A stretch of DNA of 27,459 nucleotides. It comes from CAZMXI01 sp964570205. GTDB lineage: Bacteria; Planctomycetota; Phycisphaerae; Tepidisphaerales; Tepidisphaeraceae. The stretch is from the NCBI GenBank assembly GCA_964570205.1, contig CAZMXI010000054.1:1-27459 (forward strand). The letters run 5' to 3'. The notes beneath the pieces were generated by a model. It searched no databases, was not told the DNA's origin, and worked only from the letters and a program-made list of their open reading frames with translations. Shown one piece after another: positions 15,456-23,518 of the stretch (position 1 is the first letter of the stretch; each line of letters opens with the position of its first letter). The position numbers and the translations under genes are program-made.

Positions 15456-16040
15456 TCAGGTTCCCTGCCCTCCCACTTTCTTCAGCAACCACGCCATATT
15501 CTCCCCCAGCACCCGCATTGTCCGCAGTCCTTCTTCATCCTTGTTGACATCGCCCTTGTCCAAGCCGATGCCGATGTTCCAGTAGGATGAGCCGGGGATG
15601 AGCATCTGGCTGAGGAGGAAGAAGTGATTGACGGAATCGAACGCATGGATCTCCCCCGCTCTTCGCACGGCAATGACCGCCGCTCCCACCTTGCGTTTGA
15701 GCAGGTCGCCGCTCATGCGGGTCACGAAGCCTGCCCGATCGATCAGGGCCTTGGTTTCGGGCGTCACGTCGGCGAAATAGGTCGGCGAACCCAGGATGAT
15801 GCCGTCCGCGTCGATGATCTTAGCGATGCAGGCATTGGCGATATCGTCGTCGAAGTTGCAGCGACCATTCTTGGTCTTAGCGCAACCATAGCAGGCATGA
15901 CAGCCGTGGATGTTGGTCCCTCCCAGTTGGACGATCTCCGTCTGGATGCCTTCCTCCTGGAGTGGCTGAAGGACGCGGTTGAGCAGAATACTCGTGTTGC
16001 CATCGGGACGGGGACTGCCATTGAAGGCCACTACTTTCAT
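15456..16040 (-). CDS. NAD(P)H-dependent FMN reductase / flavodoxin-fold protein
   Basis: 194 residues from the ATG at 16040, with AAGGAG 8 bases upstream. MKVVAFNGSPRPDGNTSILL is the phosphate-binding loop of the FMN reductase (iron-sulfur flavoprotein-like) family, with GSPRxxGNT. CHACYGCAKTKNGRC holds the cysteine cluster (C-x2-C-x2-C-x7-C) typical of this subgroup, and ILGSPTYFADVTPETKALID is the second flavin-binding segment (GSPxY). It is predicted to be cytoplasmic and to reduce flavin or other electron acceptors; the substrate is not known. It lies between the toxin cassette and tRNA-Ser, on the same strand as the toxin but 150 bases from it. Confidence 0.88.
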   Translation of the reverse strand: MKVVAFNGSPRPDGNTSILLNRVLQPLQEEGIQTEIVQLGGTNIHGCHACYGCAKTKNGRCNFDDDIANACIAKIIDADGIILGSPTYFADVTPETKALIDRAGFVTRMSGDLLKRKVGAAVIAVRRAGEIHAFDSVNHFFLLSQMLIPGSSYWNIGIGLDKGDVNKDEEGLRTMRVLGENMAWLLKKVGGQGT

Positions 16041-16253
16041 GCCGAAACTCCTTATGGTGCCCAAAGCACACAGCATACCCATCCCGTTTCCATCATGCGA
16101 TGGTCCGCCCATGCCCAACCGGTCTCACCGCAACGTCGCATGGGTTTGTGGTCCGTCGGGCACGCCCGCTGGCAAGGTGTCTTGGCAGGCTATGGAACAA
16201 CGAGGCGCTTCCGCGTAGAATCCGCGACCGTCAGCCTGAATGGGCCTGGCATT

Positions 16254-16343
<90 letters not shown>

Positions 16344-16517
16344 TAAATGTTTGTAGATGTCGTATTTGCAGCAGCGAGCGACGCCGGAAGGTGTCGCTTT
16401 CGCTGTTGTTGGAAGCGGCCAGCCCGCCGGTTTGGGATGGGAATCGGGTAGACTCAGCCGGACTCGATGAGGCTGTTGGGCCTGCTGCCTCAGAAAACCT
16501 GTCAACGGAGATTTCGG

Positions 16518-16859
16518 ATGCAAGAGCGCAAGAAGCCTGTCGGACGCGGCGTCGCATCGCGGGGCGGTAAAGCCAACTCGCCCGCAGGCGGGGTGCGCAA
16601 CTCCGGCCATGTGAAGCGGAAGAGCAGCATGCCGGCGGTGCCGGCCGCGAAGGCATGCGCGTCTGAATCCCAGACGCATGCCTGCCCCGAGTGCGGCAAG
16701 CGGTTCAGGACCGATGAAGCCGTGCAGACCCACCGCCATGCCTCGCACGGTACGGCCGCCACCGTTGTCGGCGACATGACCCGTTGCTCGGAGTGCGGCT
16801 CGCTGGTGAAGAACGCCCACATGGCCACCCATCTGAGGCGGGAACATCGCATCGTATAA
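16518..16859 (+). CDS. Small protein with two C2H2 zinc fingers
   Basis: 113 residues from the ATG at 16518, with GGAG 7 bases upstream. The first 50 residues are a basic, Gly/Ala/Ser-rich tail (ERKKPVGRGVASRGGKAN). Finger 1 is CPECGKRFRTDEAVQTHRH...H (C56, C59, H72, H77; C-x2-C-x12-H-x4-H), very close to the eukaryotic C2H2 consensus including the Phe and Leu-like core positions. Finger 2 is CSECGSLVKNAHMATHLRREH (C90, C93, H105, H110; C-x2-C-x11-H-x4-H). The bacterial Ros/MucR family has only one such finger of different spacing, so this is not Ros. It may bind DNA or RNA, with the basic tail assisting. It lies 175 bases after tRNA-Ser and 158 bases before the next oxidoreductase, so it is probably a separate unit. 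No close family is recalled. Confidence 0.82.
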   Translation: MQERKKPVGRGVASRGGKANSPAGGVRNSGHVKRKSSMPAVPAAKACASESQTHACPECGKRFRTDEAVQTHRHASHGTAATVVGDMTRCSECGSLVKNAHMATHLRREHRIV

Positions 16860-17017
16860 AGAGACGATGGCGGATGCCGATCAGGGGCCTGGCCACGCCG
16901 TGGTCCGGAGATTCGGACAGGGCCAGGCCAGGGATTCGGCGGCCGCCGGAAACCCGAAAGATGTGTTTCAACCGCAGCATCGCGAGGTAGTATTAGGGGG
17001 TGAAAGGAAACTACCTT

Positions 17018-18397
17018 ATGAACAGCAGTCAGCCCCAATCCACTTCTCGACGATCTTTTATTAAGACCACGGGCCAGGTGGCCGCCGTTTCCACCCTGGC
17101 GGGCGTGGCCATTCCCAGCGTGCACGCCGCCGCGAGCGAGGAGATCCGCCTCGCCCTCATCGGTTGTGGCGGCCGCGGTAGCGGCGCGGCGCTCGATGCC
17201 CTGCGGACCAAGGGCGGCCCGATCAAGCTGGTTGCGATGGCCGATGCTTATCAGCATCGCCTGAACGGCAGCTATGGCAGCCTGAGCAAGCAGATGCCCG
17301 ATCAGGTGGACGTGCCTGCGGATCGGCGTTTCGTTGGCTTCGACGCGTACAAGCAGGCGATGGACTGCTTGAGGCCGGGCGATGTGGCGATTTTCGCCAC
17401 GCCGCTGGCGTTCCGCTGGGTGCATTTCCAGTACGCGATCCAGAAGAGCCTGAACGTCTTCATGGAAAAACCGATCACTGCGGACGGCCCGACGAGCAAG
17501 CGCATGCTGAAGCTGGCGGAGGAGTCCGAGGCCAAGAAGCTGAAGGTGGGCGTTGGCCTGATGTCGCGACACGCCCGCTCGCTGCAGGAACTCCACAAGC
17601 GGGTTCAGGATGGCGAGATCGGCGAGATTGTCATGATGCGCGGGTACCGCATGCATGGGCCGGTCGGGTACTTCGCGTCGCCGCGCAAGCCAGCCGGCAT
17701 CAGCGAAGTGGACTACCAGGTGCAGCGGTTCCACAGTCTGCTTTGGGCCGGCGGCGGCTGCTTCAGCGACTTCTACATCCACATCATTGACCATCTCTGC
17801 TGGATGAAGAATGCTTGGCCGGTGAAGGTGCAGGGCCTGGGCGGGCGGCACTATCGCCAGGGCAACAACGGCGTGGTCTACGTGGATCAGAATTTCGACT
17901 CCTATGCCACGGAGTACACCTTCGCCGACGGTTCGAAGATGATGTTTGACGGCCGGTGCATGAACGGCACCCAGGACATGTACGCCAGCTACCTGCACGG
18001 CAGCAAGGGCCTGGCGGTCGCCTCCAACGGCGGAGACTGCGGCGCGCCATCGAGCACGTACACGGGCCAGGCGCAGTTGGCGCAGAACAGGCTGTGGCGG
18101 TCGACCGACGGGAGCAACCCGTACCAGAACGAGTGGGATGACCTGATGGACGCGATCCGCAATGACAAGCCCTACAACGAGGCCAAACGTGGCGTCGAGG
18201 CCAGCCTGGTGACGAGCATGGGCCGCATGTCGGCGCATATCGGGAAGGAGGTCACCTTCCAGGACATGCTGAACTGCGAGCACGAGTTTGCTCCGGGCGT
18301 GGACAAGCTGACGAAGGATTCGCCGGCGCCGGTGATGCCTGATGCCAACGGCATGTACCCGCAGCCACAACCCGGCTTGAAGAAGTTCGAGTATTGA
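17018..18397 (+). CDS. Tat-exported Gfo/Idh/MocA family oxidoreductase
   Basis: 459 residues from the ATG at 17018, with AAAGGA 8 bases upstream (a GTG at 17000 is less likely). A twin-arginine signal (TSRRSFIKTTGQVAAVSTLA, RR at 11-12) precedes the nucleotide-binding motif ALIGCGGRGSGAA (46-58). The family EKP motif (MEKPITADGP) lies near residue 150. The catalytic region holds GGGCFSDFYIHIIDHLCWM with the conserved D and H. It is predicted to be an exported NAD(P)-dependent sugar or polyol oxidoreductase of unknown substrate. It is clearly different from the first one at 4232-5587, being longer between the EKP motif and the catalytic His. A TAGTAT -10-like sequence lies at 16988-16993 without a convincing -35. 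A strong hairpin follows the stop. Confidence 0.9.
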   Translation: MNSSQPQSTSRRSFIKTTGQVAAVSTLAGVAIPSVHAAASEEIRLALIGCGGRGSGAALDALRTKGGPIKLVAMADAYQHRLNGSYGSLSKQMPDQVDVPADRRFVGFDAYKQAMDCLRPGDVAIFATPLAFRWVHFQYAIQKSLNVFMEKPITADGPTSKRMLKLAEESEAKKLKVGVGLMSRHARSLQELHKRVQDGEIGEIVMMRGYRMHGPVGYFASPRKPAGISEVDYQVQRFHSLLWAGGGCFSDFYIHIIDHLCWMKNAWPVKVQGLGGRHYRQGNNGVVYVDQNFDSYATEYTFADGSKMMFDGRCMNGTQDMYASYLHGSKGLAVASNGGDCGAPSSTYTGQAQLAQNRLWRSTDGSNPYQNEWDDLMDAIRNDKPYNEAKRGVEASLVTSMGRMSAHIGKEVTFQDMLNCEHEFAPGVDKLTKDSPAPVMPDANGMYPQPQPGLKKFEY

Positions 18398-18415
18398 TGC
18401 GACGGGAAAATCATC

Positions 18416-18450
18416 CTCTGTGGCTCCAGTCGCTCTGGAGCCACAGGGGA
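18416..18450 (+). terminator. Long hairpin after the oxidoreductase, terminator-like
   Basis: CCTCTGTGGCTCCAG (18416-18430) pairs with CTGGAGCCACAGGGG (18436-18450) across a 5-base loop, giving a 15-bp stem with one G-T pair. It begins 19 bases after the stop codon. No T run follows on the plus strand, so it may act as a weak terminator or an mRNA 3'-end stabiliser rather than a classical rho-independent terminator. Confidence 0.55.
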
Positions 18451-18487
18451 TGCCGGGGGCAGGCGTGTGGGCGGAAGGCGGGGTCGC

Positions 18488-18493
18488 TATAAT
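18488..18493 (+). promoter_or_regulatory. Perfect -10 box directly before hemB
   Basis: TATAAT lies 6 bases before the hemB ATG at 18500. A start site 6-7 bases downstream of the box would fall on the ATG itself, which suggests a leaderless mRNA. No good -35 hexamer is seen at 16-18 bases upstream. Confidence 0.45.
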
Positions 18494-18499
18494 CAGGGG

Positions 18500-19501
18500 A
18501 TGGCTGATCCTCAAATAGACCTGTTGGTTCGCCCGCGTCGGCTGCGACTGATGCCGGCCATGCGTCAGATGCTTCAGCGCGTTGCCCTGCGGCGCAGCGA
18601 CATCATCGTTCCGGTGTTCGTGACCGAGGGACGGGGCGTGAAGCGCGAGGTGGGGTCGATGCCGGGGGTCTGTCAGGTATCGGTGGATGTGGCGGTGCCG
18701 TGGCTGGCGGCGCTGGCCGATAAGGGATTCAGGAGTTACCTGATCTTCGGGGTGATCGATCGAGCCAAGAAGGATGAACGCGGCACGCCGGCGCTGGATG
18801 AAAACAACGTGGTGTGCCGGCTTCTGCGGGGGGCGACGGCAGCGAAACTGCCGATGGTGGGGATTACGGATCTGTGTTTCTGCGAATACACCAGCCACGG
18901 ACATTGCGGGCCGATGGCGGCCGATGGATCGACTGTGAAGAACGATGAAACGGTCGAACTGCTGGTGCGGCAAGCAGTTAACCACGCGCGGGCGGGGGCG
19001 GCGGTGATCGCGCCCAGCGGCATGATGGATGGCACGGTCGGGGCGCTGCGGCGGGGATTGGACGGGGCGGGTTTCGCGGATGTGTCGGTGTTGTCGTATG
19101 CGGTGAAGTACGCCAGCGCGTTCTACGGGCCTTTCCGAGATGCGGCGGACTCCGCGCCGGCCTTCGGGGATCGTCGGAGCTATCAGATGGACCCGGCGCG
19201 GGGCGTGGATGAGGCCATCCTGGAGGCGACACTGGATGTGCAGCAGGGGGCGGACATGGTGATGGTGAAGCCGGCGGGGGCTTACCTGGATATCATCGCA
19301 GCGGTGCGGCAGCGGGTGAACGTGCCGTTGGTTGCGTACCAGGTGAGCGGCGAATACTCGATGATCGAGGCGGCCGGGCGCAACGGATGGATCGACCGGG
19401 ACCGCACGGTGCTGGAGTCGCTGACCGCGATCAAGCGAGCCGGGGCCGACCTGATCATCAGTTACTACGCCGACCTGCTGGCGACGCTGTTGGACGGGTA
19501 G
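18500..19501 (+). CDS. hemB: Porphobilinogen synthase (delta-aminolevulinic acid dehydratase)
   Basis: 333 residues from the ATG at 18500. HemB condenses two 5-aminolevulinate molecules into porphobilinogen in haem, chlorophyll and corrinoid synthesis. The Schiff-base lysines are K203 in SVLSYAVKYASAFYGPF and K257 in DMVMVKPAGAYLDI. DLCFCEYTSHGHCG carries C126, C128 and C136, the three-cysteine site of the zinc-dependent type, so zinc use is expected. The length is typical (about 325-340 residues). AGGGG directly abuts the ATG, too close to act as a Shine-Dalgarno, and a perfect TATAAT lies just upstream, so translation may be leaderless. An earlier in-frame ATG at 18467 would add 11 non-conserved residues. 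The 3' end overlaps the open frame of a transposase remnant on the other strand. Confidence 0.95.
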   Translation: MADPQIDLLVRPRRLRLMPAMRQMLQRVALRRSDIIVPVFVTEGRGVKREVGSMPGVCQVSVDVAVPWLAALADKGFRSYLIFGVIDRAKKDERGTPALDENNVVCRLLRGATAAKLPMVGITDLCFCEYTSHGHCGPMAADGSTVKNDETVELLVRQAVNHARAGAAVIAPSGMMDGTVGALRRGLDGAGFADVSVLSYAVKYASAFYGPFRDAADSAPAFGDRRSYQMDPARGVDEAILEATLDVQQGADMVMVKPAGAYLDIIAAVRQRVNVPLVAYQVSGEYSMIEAAGRNGWIDRDRTVLESLTAIKRAGADLIISYYADLLATLLDG

Positions 19502-19512
19502 ACAGGACGAAG

Positions 19513-19710
19513 GAAGTCCGCTTTCGGCGGCTCGGCAAGCGAAGCGGCGAACGCAGCCGGGGTCTTGTACCCCAAGCTCGAATGCGGCCGCCGATGGTTG
19601 TACTCCAGCCGCCACCGCGTCGCCTGCATTTGCGCCTCCGCCACCGTCTGGAACACCTCCAGGCTCAGCAGTTCATCCCGCACCCCTTCCAGCATCCGCA
19701 TGCGCAGCTT
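19513..19710 (-). pseudogene. IS3-like transposase remnant (C-terminal rve segment)
   Basis: On the minus strand this reads GVRDELLSLEVFQTVAEAQ and then RWRLEYNHRRPHSSLGYKTP followed by AAFAA. This is the hallmark end of IS3-family OrfB transposases (RDELLxxEVF...YNxxRPHSSLGYxTPAxFA). Only about 65 residues are recognisable. The upstream part of the frame (to 19782) lacks the D-D-E core and the N-terminal half, and no OrfA or terminal inverted repeats are seen. It abuts the end of hemB, so insertion and later decay happened just behind that gene. Confidence 0.85.
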
Positions 19711-19802
19711 CCCATCGCCGTCGGCTTGCCTGGGCTGATGCCCATGTGCACCCGCCGCACTCACCCAATCGCCCATCAGCATTGAAGACTACCAGAATCC
19801 CC

Positions 19803-19831
19803 TTGACAAATACCTAACGTGACTCTAATAT
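19803..19831 (+). promoter_or_regulatory. Sigma-70 promoter upstream of the CotH gene
   Basis: A perfect TTGACA (19803-19808), a 17-base spacer and TAATAT (19826-19831). The predicted transcript start is about 19838, giving a leader of about 350 bases before the CotH ATG. A GCCTGC/GCAGGC hairpin (19844-19861) would form at the very 5' end of the RNA. Confidence 0.6.
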
Positions 19832-20029
19832 GTACCCACGCTCGCCTGCCCGCCCGCAGGCCAGCCCGGGGGGACCCCAGTCGTCGCCCTGGCCAATCTC
19901 CATCCCAACCAACACGGTGCTCCCATGCCCCAGAACCCGCACCACCCCATACGCGATTCGCGCTACGCGCTGTGCTCAGTCCCCCACTGGCGCATAAACC
20001 TCTGCTTAATAAAATCTTACGCGTCATGC

Positions 20030-20059
20030 ATGTCCCAAAATGTCCCGAAATGTCTCAAT
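20030..20059 (+). repeat. Three tandem 10-bp repeats in the CotH leader
   Basis: ATGTCCCAAA, ATGTCCCGAA and ATGTCTCAAT follow one another without gaps, one per DNA helical turn. They lie in the stretch 19832-20185, which otherwise holds no supported gene; open frames there are C-rich and lack conserved motifs or Shine-Dalgarno sites. Possible protein-binding or slippage-derived repeats. Confidence 0.6.
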
Positions 20060-20185
20060 TCCCATTTCAACCTTTGCCGCTCCCCTCTCGCCAACCAAGT
20101 CCGCCTTGGTTTCGTCACTTCGTGGTTCAACCTCCCCGTCCTCAACGCATCATCACCCCAGCGCGTACCACTGTTTGGACAACCA

Positions 20186-22258
20186 ATGGCTCTCCATCGA
20201 CTTATGCGTCAAACTGTCATATTCGCCATCATCGCACTGCTCCTCGCAGGCCTGTCCTCCCTGGCTTACGCCGCCGAGAAGAAGAAGGACAACGACCGCG
20301 AGGCGCCGGAAACCGCTGCCTTCTGGACCACCGAACGCATCCACACCATGCACTTCCGCATCACGCCACAACAGTGGCAGACGATGCAGCCGGTCCGAAA
20401 TCGCGGCGGCATGCTCGAACGCCTCAGCGCCAGCCAGATGCCCCCGCCCCCCAGACAGCTTTCCACCCGCCCGGTCCTCGACCCGCCCGCTACCCAGCCC
20501 GACGAGGAGGCATACGCCGAAGGCCAGCGCCTCGACCCCAACTTCTACGGTCTCCAGTTCACCTACGTGAAGGCACAGTTCGAGTGCGATGGCATCCCGG
20601 TGAGAGATGTCGGCTTCAAGCAGCGAGGCAACTCATCCTTCAACTGGGCCGCCCGTGGCTACAACCGACCATTCCGCGTCGATTTCAACCGATTCGTCGA
20701 TGGCCAGAAGTTCATGGGCCTCTCCGCCATCCACCTCAACAACAACGGCTTTGACCCCTCCCGCCTTCGCGAAACTCTCGCCTACGAAACCTTCCGCAAG
20801 CTTGGCGTCCCCGCGCCGCGAACCACCTTCGCCCTGGTCTATCTCACGATCGAAGGCAAGCTCGACCGCGAATACCTCGGCCTCTACACCCTCATCGAAG
20901 AACCCGATTCCAAGGCATTCCTCAAGAACAATTTCGGTTCGGCCAAGGGGCTGCTGCTCAAGCCATGGTCCATCCGCGGCCTGCCCTATCTCGGCGAGCA
21001 ATGGAAAGCCTACGACTCGCGTTATAACCCCGGCACCGACATCACGCCCGAAACCGCCCGCCGGACCATCGACTTCATCAAACTCGTCAACTACGCCGAC
21101 GATGCCGCCTTCGCCAGGGATATCGAGAACTACCTGAATGTCGATAAGTTCCTGCGACTGTTGGCCGGGCAGGTCATTCTCTCGAACCTCGACAACTTCC
21201 TCTACACGGGCCACAACTTCTACATGTACCTCCACCCCAAGGAGGACCGGTTCTATCTCATGCCCTGGGACCTGAACCTTGCCTTCGCCAACTTCACCAG
21301 CGCCGCCCCGATCGAGCAGGCGCTGCACCTGAGTCTCACCCATCCCCATACCGGCGAGATGAAGCTGATCGACCGGCTGCTTGCCATCCCCGCCTACAAC
21401 AAGGCCTACCACGAACTCGTTCGTGCATTCCTGGCCGACTACTTCAACCCCGACAGGTTGCTGCCCCGCATTGACGCCCTCGAAGCGGTTCTGAGGCAGG
21501 CCGACGCCATGGCCGATGCCGCCTGGGCAGCCCGATTCAACAAGGGCCCGACCACCCAGCCGGCAAAAGTGCCTCCGCGCCCCCGGCCGACCCTGACCGG
21601 CTGGCAAGGGGGCCCGGCGATCCCGTTGAAGGAATATGTCATTCGTCGATTTGCCAACCTCAAGGCACAGCTTGCCGGCGAGACCTCCGGCTTCAGCCTT
21701 CGCCTCCGCCCGCCTCCCTCGCCGCCGAAGGGCGGCCTGCGCGCCCCGGCCACATTCGGCAACCTGCCCCTGACGGTCATGGCCACGATTCGCGGCATAG
21801 ACGGCGACTATGACCAGGAACTAAGCCGCGCCGAGGTGGCCAGCGCCATCCGTCAATCGTTTGCCGCGGTCGATTCAGCGAAATCCGGTGCAATCAATGA
21901 GTCGCAACTGGCCGCATCCCTGGCTCGGGCCCTTGCACAGACACCGCAGTTCCGTGGCGACCGCGGTCGAAACCGCGACCGTCGCGCGCAGCCGCCGTTC
22001 GCGGCTGCCGCGGCGCAGTGGGCTGGCGCGATCTTCCACGCGGCAGATGCCCGCAAGAATGGCCGGGCCACTCTGGATCAGCTTCTGGCCGCCGCCGACG
22101 GGTCATTCGTCAACGCCGACAAGGACAAATCCAATCGCCTGGATGACGGCGAACTGTTGCTTCTGCTGGATGCGATGGCCGCTGCCTTGCCACCGCCCCC
22201 TCCGCCACCACCTGTGACACGGCCCGCCGCGCGTCCCGCGACGCAACCGGCCAGGTGA
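20186..22258 (+). CDS. Exported CotH-kinase family protein with C-terminal EF-hand-like repeats
   Basis: 690 residues from the ATG at 20186, giving the signal peptide MALHRLMRQTVIFAIIALLL ending AYA-A. Longer starts back to 19925 add a non-conserved tail. The CotH domain spans about 40-500: VGFKQRGNSS, FRVDFNRF, RLRETLAYETFRKLGVPAPR, EYLGLYTLIEEPD, GHNFYMYLHPKEDRFYLMPW (near 341-361) and the WDLN metal-site motif. CotH proteins are atypical kinases that phosphorylate secreted proteins in Bacillus spores, and are common in planctomycetes where their substrates are unknown. After a Pro-rich linker come two EF-hand-like calcium loops: DGDYDQELSRAEV near 540 and DKDKSNRLDDGEL near 645, with weaker ones between. 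The Pro-rich end has no anchor. No clear Shine-Dalgarno precedes the start. The gene converges on the small kinase with 8 bases between stops. Confidence 0.85.
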   Translation: MALHRLMRQTVIFAIIALLLAGLSSLAYAAEKKKDNDREAPETAAFWTTERIHTMHFRITPQQWQTMQPVRNRGGMLERLSASQMPPPPRQLSTRPVLDPPATQPDEEAYAEGQRLDPNFYGLQFTYVKAQFECDGIPVRDVGFKQRGNSSFNWAARGYNRPFRVDFNRFVDGQKFMGLSAIHLNNNGFDPSRLRETLAYETFRKLGVPAPRTTFALVYLTIEGKLDREYLGLYTLIEEPDSKAFLKNNFGSAKGLLLKPWSIRGLPYLGEQWKAYDSRYNPGTDITPETARRTIDFIKLVNYADDAAFARDIENYLNVDKFLRLLAGQVILSNLDNFLYTGHNFYMYLHPKEDRFYLMPWDLNLAFANFTSAAPIEQALHLSLTHPHTGEMKLIDRLLAIPAYNKAYHELVRAFLADYFNPDRLLPRIDALEAVLRQADAMADAAWAARFNKGPTTQPAKVPPRPRPTLTGWQGGPAIPLKEYVIRRFANLKAQLAGETSGFSLRLRPPPSPPKGGLRAPATFGNLPLTVMATIRGIDGDYDQELSRAEVASAIRQSFAAVDSAKSGAINESQLAASLARALAQTPQFRGDRGRNRDRRAQPPFAAAAAQWAGAIFHAADARKNGRATLDQLLAAADGSFVNADKDKSNRLDDGELLLLLDAMAAALPPPPPPPPVTRPAARPATQPAR

Positions 22259-22266
22259 CGGATTCA

Positions 22267-23139
22267 TCAGGCCACGGCCGCCTGGCGTGAGATCGCGTGT
22301 TGAACGATCTCCAGCCGGTGCGCCAGCTCGTTCATGTCCGGCGGGCGTTTGGCGGGATTGCTGCGGATGCACTCCATGACCAGGTTGGATAGCGGCTCGG
22401 GAATGCCCGGATCGATGTCCCGCGGCGAGGCGATGCGGTCGTCGACCAGGAAGCTATTTTCGCCCTTCTTGAGGGTGTAGAGGGTCGGAATGCTCCGCCG
22501 CGTGAGCGTCCAGTACATGGTGGCGCCGAGGTTGAACACGTCGGTGCGGGCCGTCACCGGTTCGCACTTGACCTGCTCGGGGGCGATGAAGTCGGGCGTG
22601 CCCTGGATGCGCCCCTTGACCGACCCGAGGCGGGTGGTCTGACCGAAGTCGATAATCTTCACAGAACCCTCAGCGCTGACGAGAATATTGCTGGGCTTGA
22701 GGTCGCAGTGGACAAGGCCCAGGTCGTGCAGCGAGCCGAGCCCTCGCGCCACTTCGATGAACGTCCCGACGGCGGCGGTAAGCTGGCGCGGATGACGGGC
22801 ATCCAACGGCTGGCCGTCGAACAGTTCCATGACGAGCGAAGCTTCGGTGGCCTTGCGAAAGAGAGTGTGGTTGTCCTTGTATTCAATGCAGCGGCGCAGC
22901 GTCGGGTGGGCGAAGCGGCGGCTGACGTCGAACTCGTTTTCGAGTTGCTCGAAGAACCGCTCATCCTTCTCGCGTTTCCACCGCACGTGCTTCAGGGCGT
23001 AGACCTGCTGGCTGTCGGCGTGAGCGACGACGTAGATCGTGCTGCCAGCGCCCTGGCCGAGGATATCGATGACTTCGTAGCCGAATATCTTCTTTTCTTC
23101 GGCGGCGGACGTAGGCATGACTGCCTGAGCGGTCAACAT
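22267..23139 (-). CDS. Small soluble Ser/Thr protein kinase (HCD variant)
   Basis: 290 residues from the ATG at 23139, with a strong Shine-Dalgarno (AGGAAGGGAG, 7-base spacing). It is essentially a bare kinase domain: glycine loop GQGAGS (28-33), K50 (VYALK), alpha-C Glu E69, HCDLKPSN (H144-C145-D146, Cys replacing the usual Arg), DFG (164-166) and IAPEQ (185-189). No membrane segment or extra domain is visible. The catalytic Asp, Lys and DFG are intact, so activity is likely. Loss of the HRD Arg suggests it does not need activation-loop phosphorylation, which is inference from what is known of non-RD kinases. The upstream 380 bases to the divergent gene hold the control region. Confidence 0.88.
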   Translation of the reverse strand: MLTAQAVMPTSAAEEKKIFGYEVIDILGQGAGSTIYVVAHADSQQVYALKHVRWKREKDERFFEQLENEFDVSRRFAHPTLRRCIEYKDNHTLFRKATEASLVMELFDGQPLDARHPRQLTAAVGTFIEVARGLGSLHDLGLVHCDLKPSNILVSAEGSVKIIDFGQTTRLGSVKGRIQGTPDFIAPEQVKCEPVTARTDVFNLGATMYWTLTRRSIPTLYTLKKGENSFLVDDRIASPRDIDPGIPEPLSNLVMECIRSNPAKRPPDMNELAHRLEIVQHAISRQAAVA

Positions 23140-23326
23140 GCGCAAACTCCCTTCCTGAGCAACGCCGCGGCAACGGCGTGCGCAAGCTCTGCGTACCGCG
23201 CATGACATACGATTGACCTGGGCGGGGCGGCCAATGAAAAAGCCGGTTGTTGCGGTGATTCGGACGCCTGGGGTTTCTCTCGTTCGGTAATCTGTGCGGG
23301 ATATGCGGTCTGAGCATGGAGATGAT

Positions 23327-23350
23327 GGCAGAACCCGGCTTGGTTCTGCC
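23327..23350. repeat. Perfect 9-bp inverted repeat between divergent genes
   Basis: GGCAGAACC (23327-23335), a 6-base loop, GGTTCTGCC (23342-23350). It lies in the 23140-23518 intergenic region between the small kinase (minus) and the zinc-ribbon protein (plus). It may be an operator or RNA hairpin. No T run follows on either strand. Confidence 0.6.
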
Positions 23351-23450
23351 GCAGGAACTGAAATGAAGCGAGAGGACTTCCCATGTGACCGGTAACGGCC
23401 TGCACCTTTTCCATCCGGAGCAGCAGGGACTGCGGGGGGTGTGATGTTGC

Positions 23451-23478
23451 TTGCATCCACCTAATGGATTGTTAATAT
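23451..23478 (+). promoter_or_regulatory. Putative promoter for the zinc-ribbon membrane protein
   Basis: TTGCAT (23451-23456), a 16-base spacer and TAATAT (23473-23478) within the only AT-rich stretch of the region. The predicted start is about 23485, 34 bases before the ATG at 23519. Confidence 0.45.
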
Positions 23479-23518
23479 TCTGGTGGGAGACGGATACGTC
23501 CTATCCATGGGAGCTGCG

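Noticed and set aside
16502..19615. A 1037-codon open frame on the minus strand across the C2H2, oxidoreductase and hemB genes
   Set aside because: It lies antisense to three well-supported genes, is rich in Arg/His/Pro as expected from GC-rich shadow frames, and shows no conserved motif.
19925..20185. N-terminal extension of the CotH frame back to 19925
   Set aside because: Residues are not conserved-looking and would bury the signal peptide; the ATG at 20186 gives a proper export signal.
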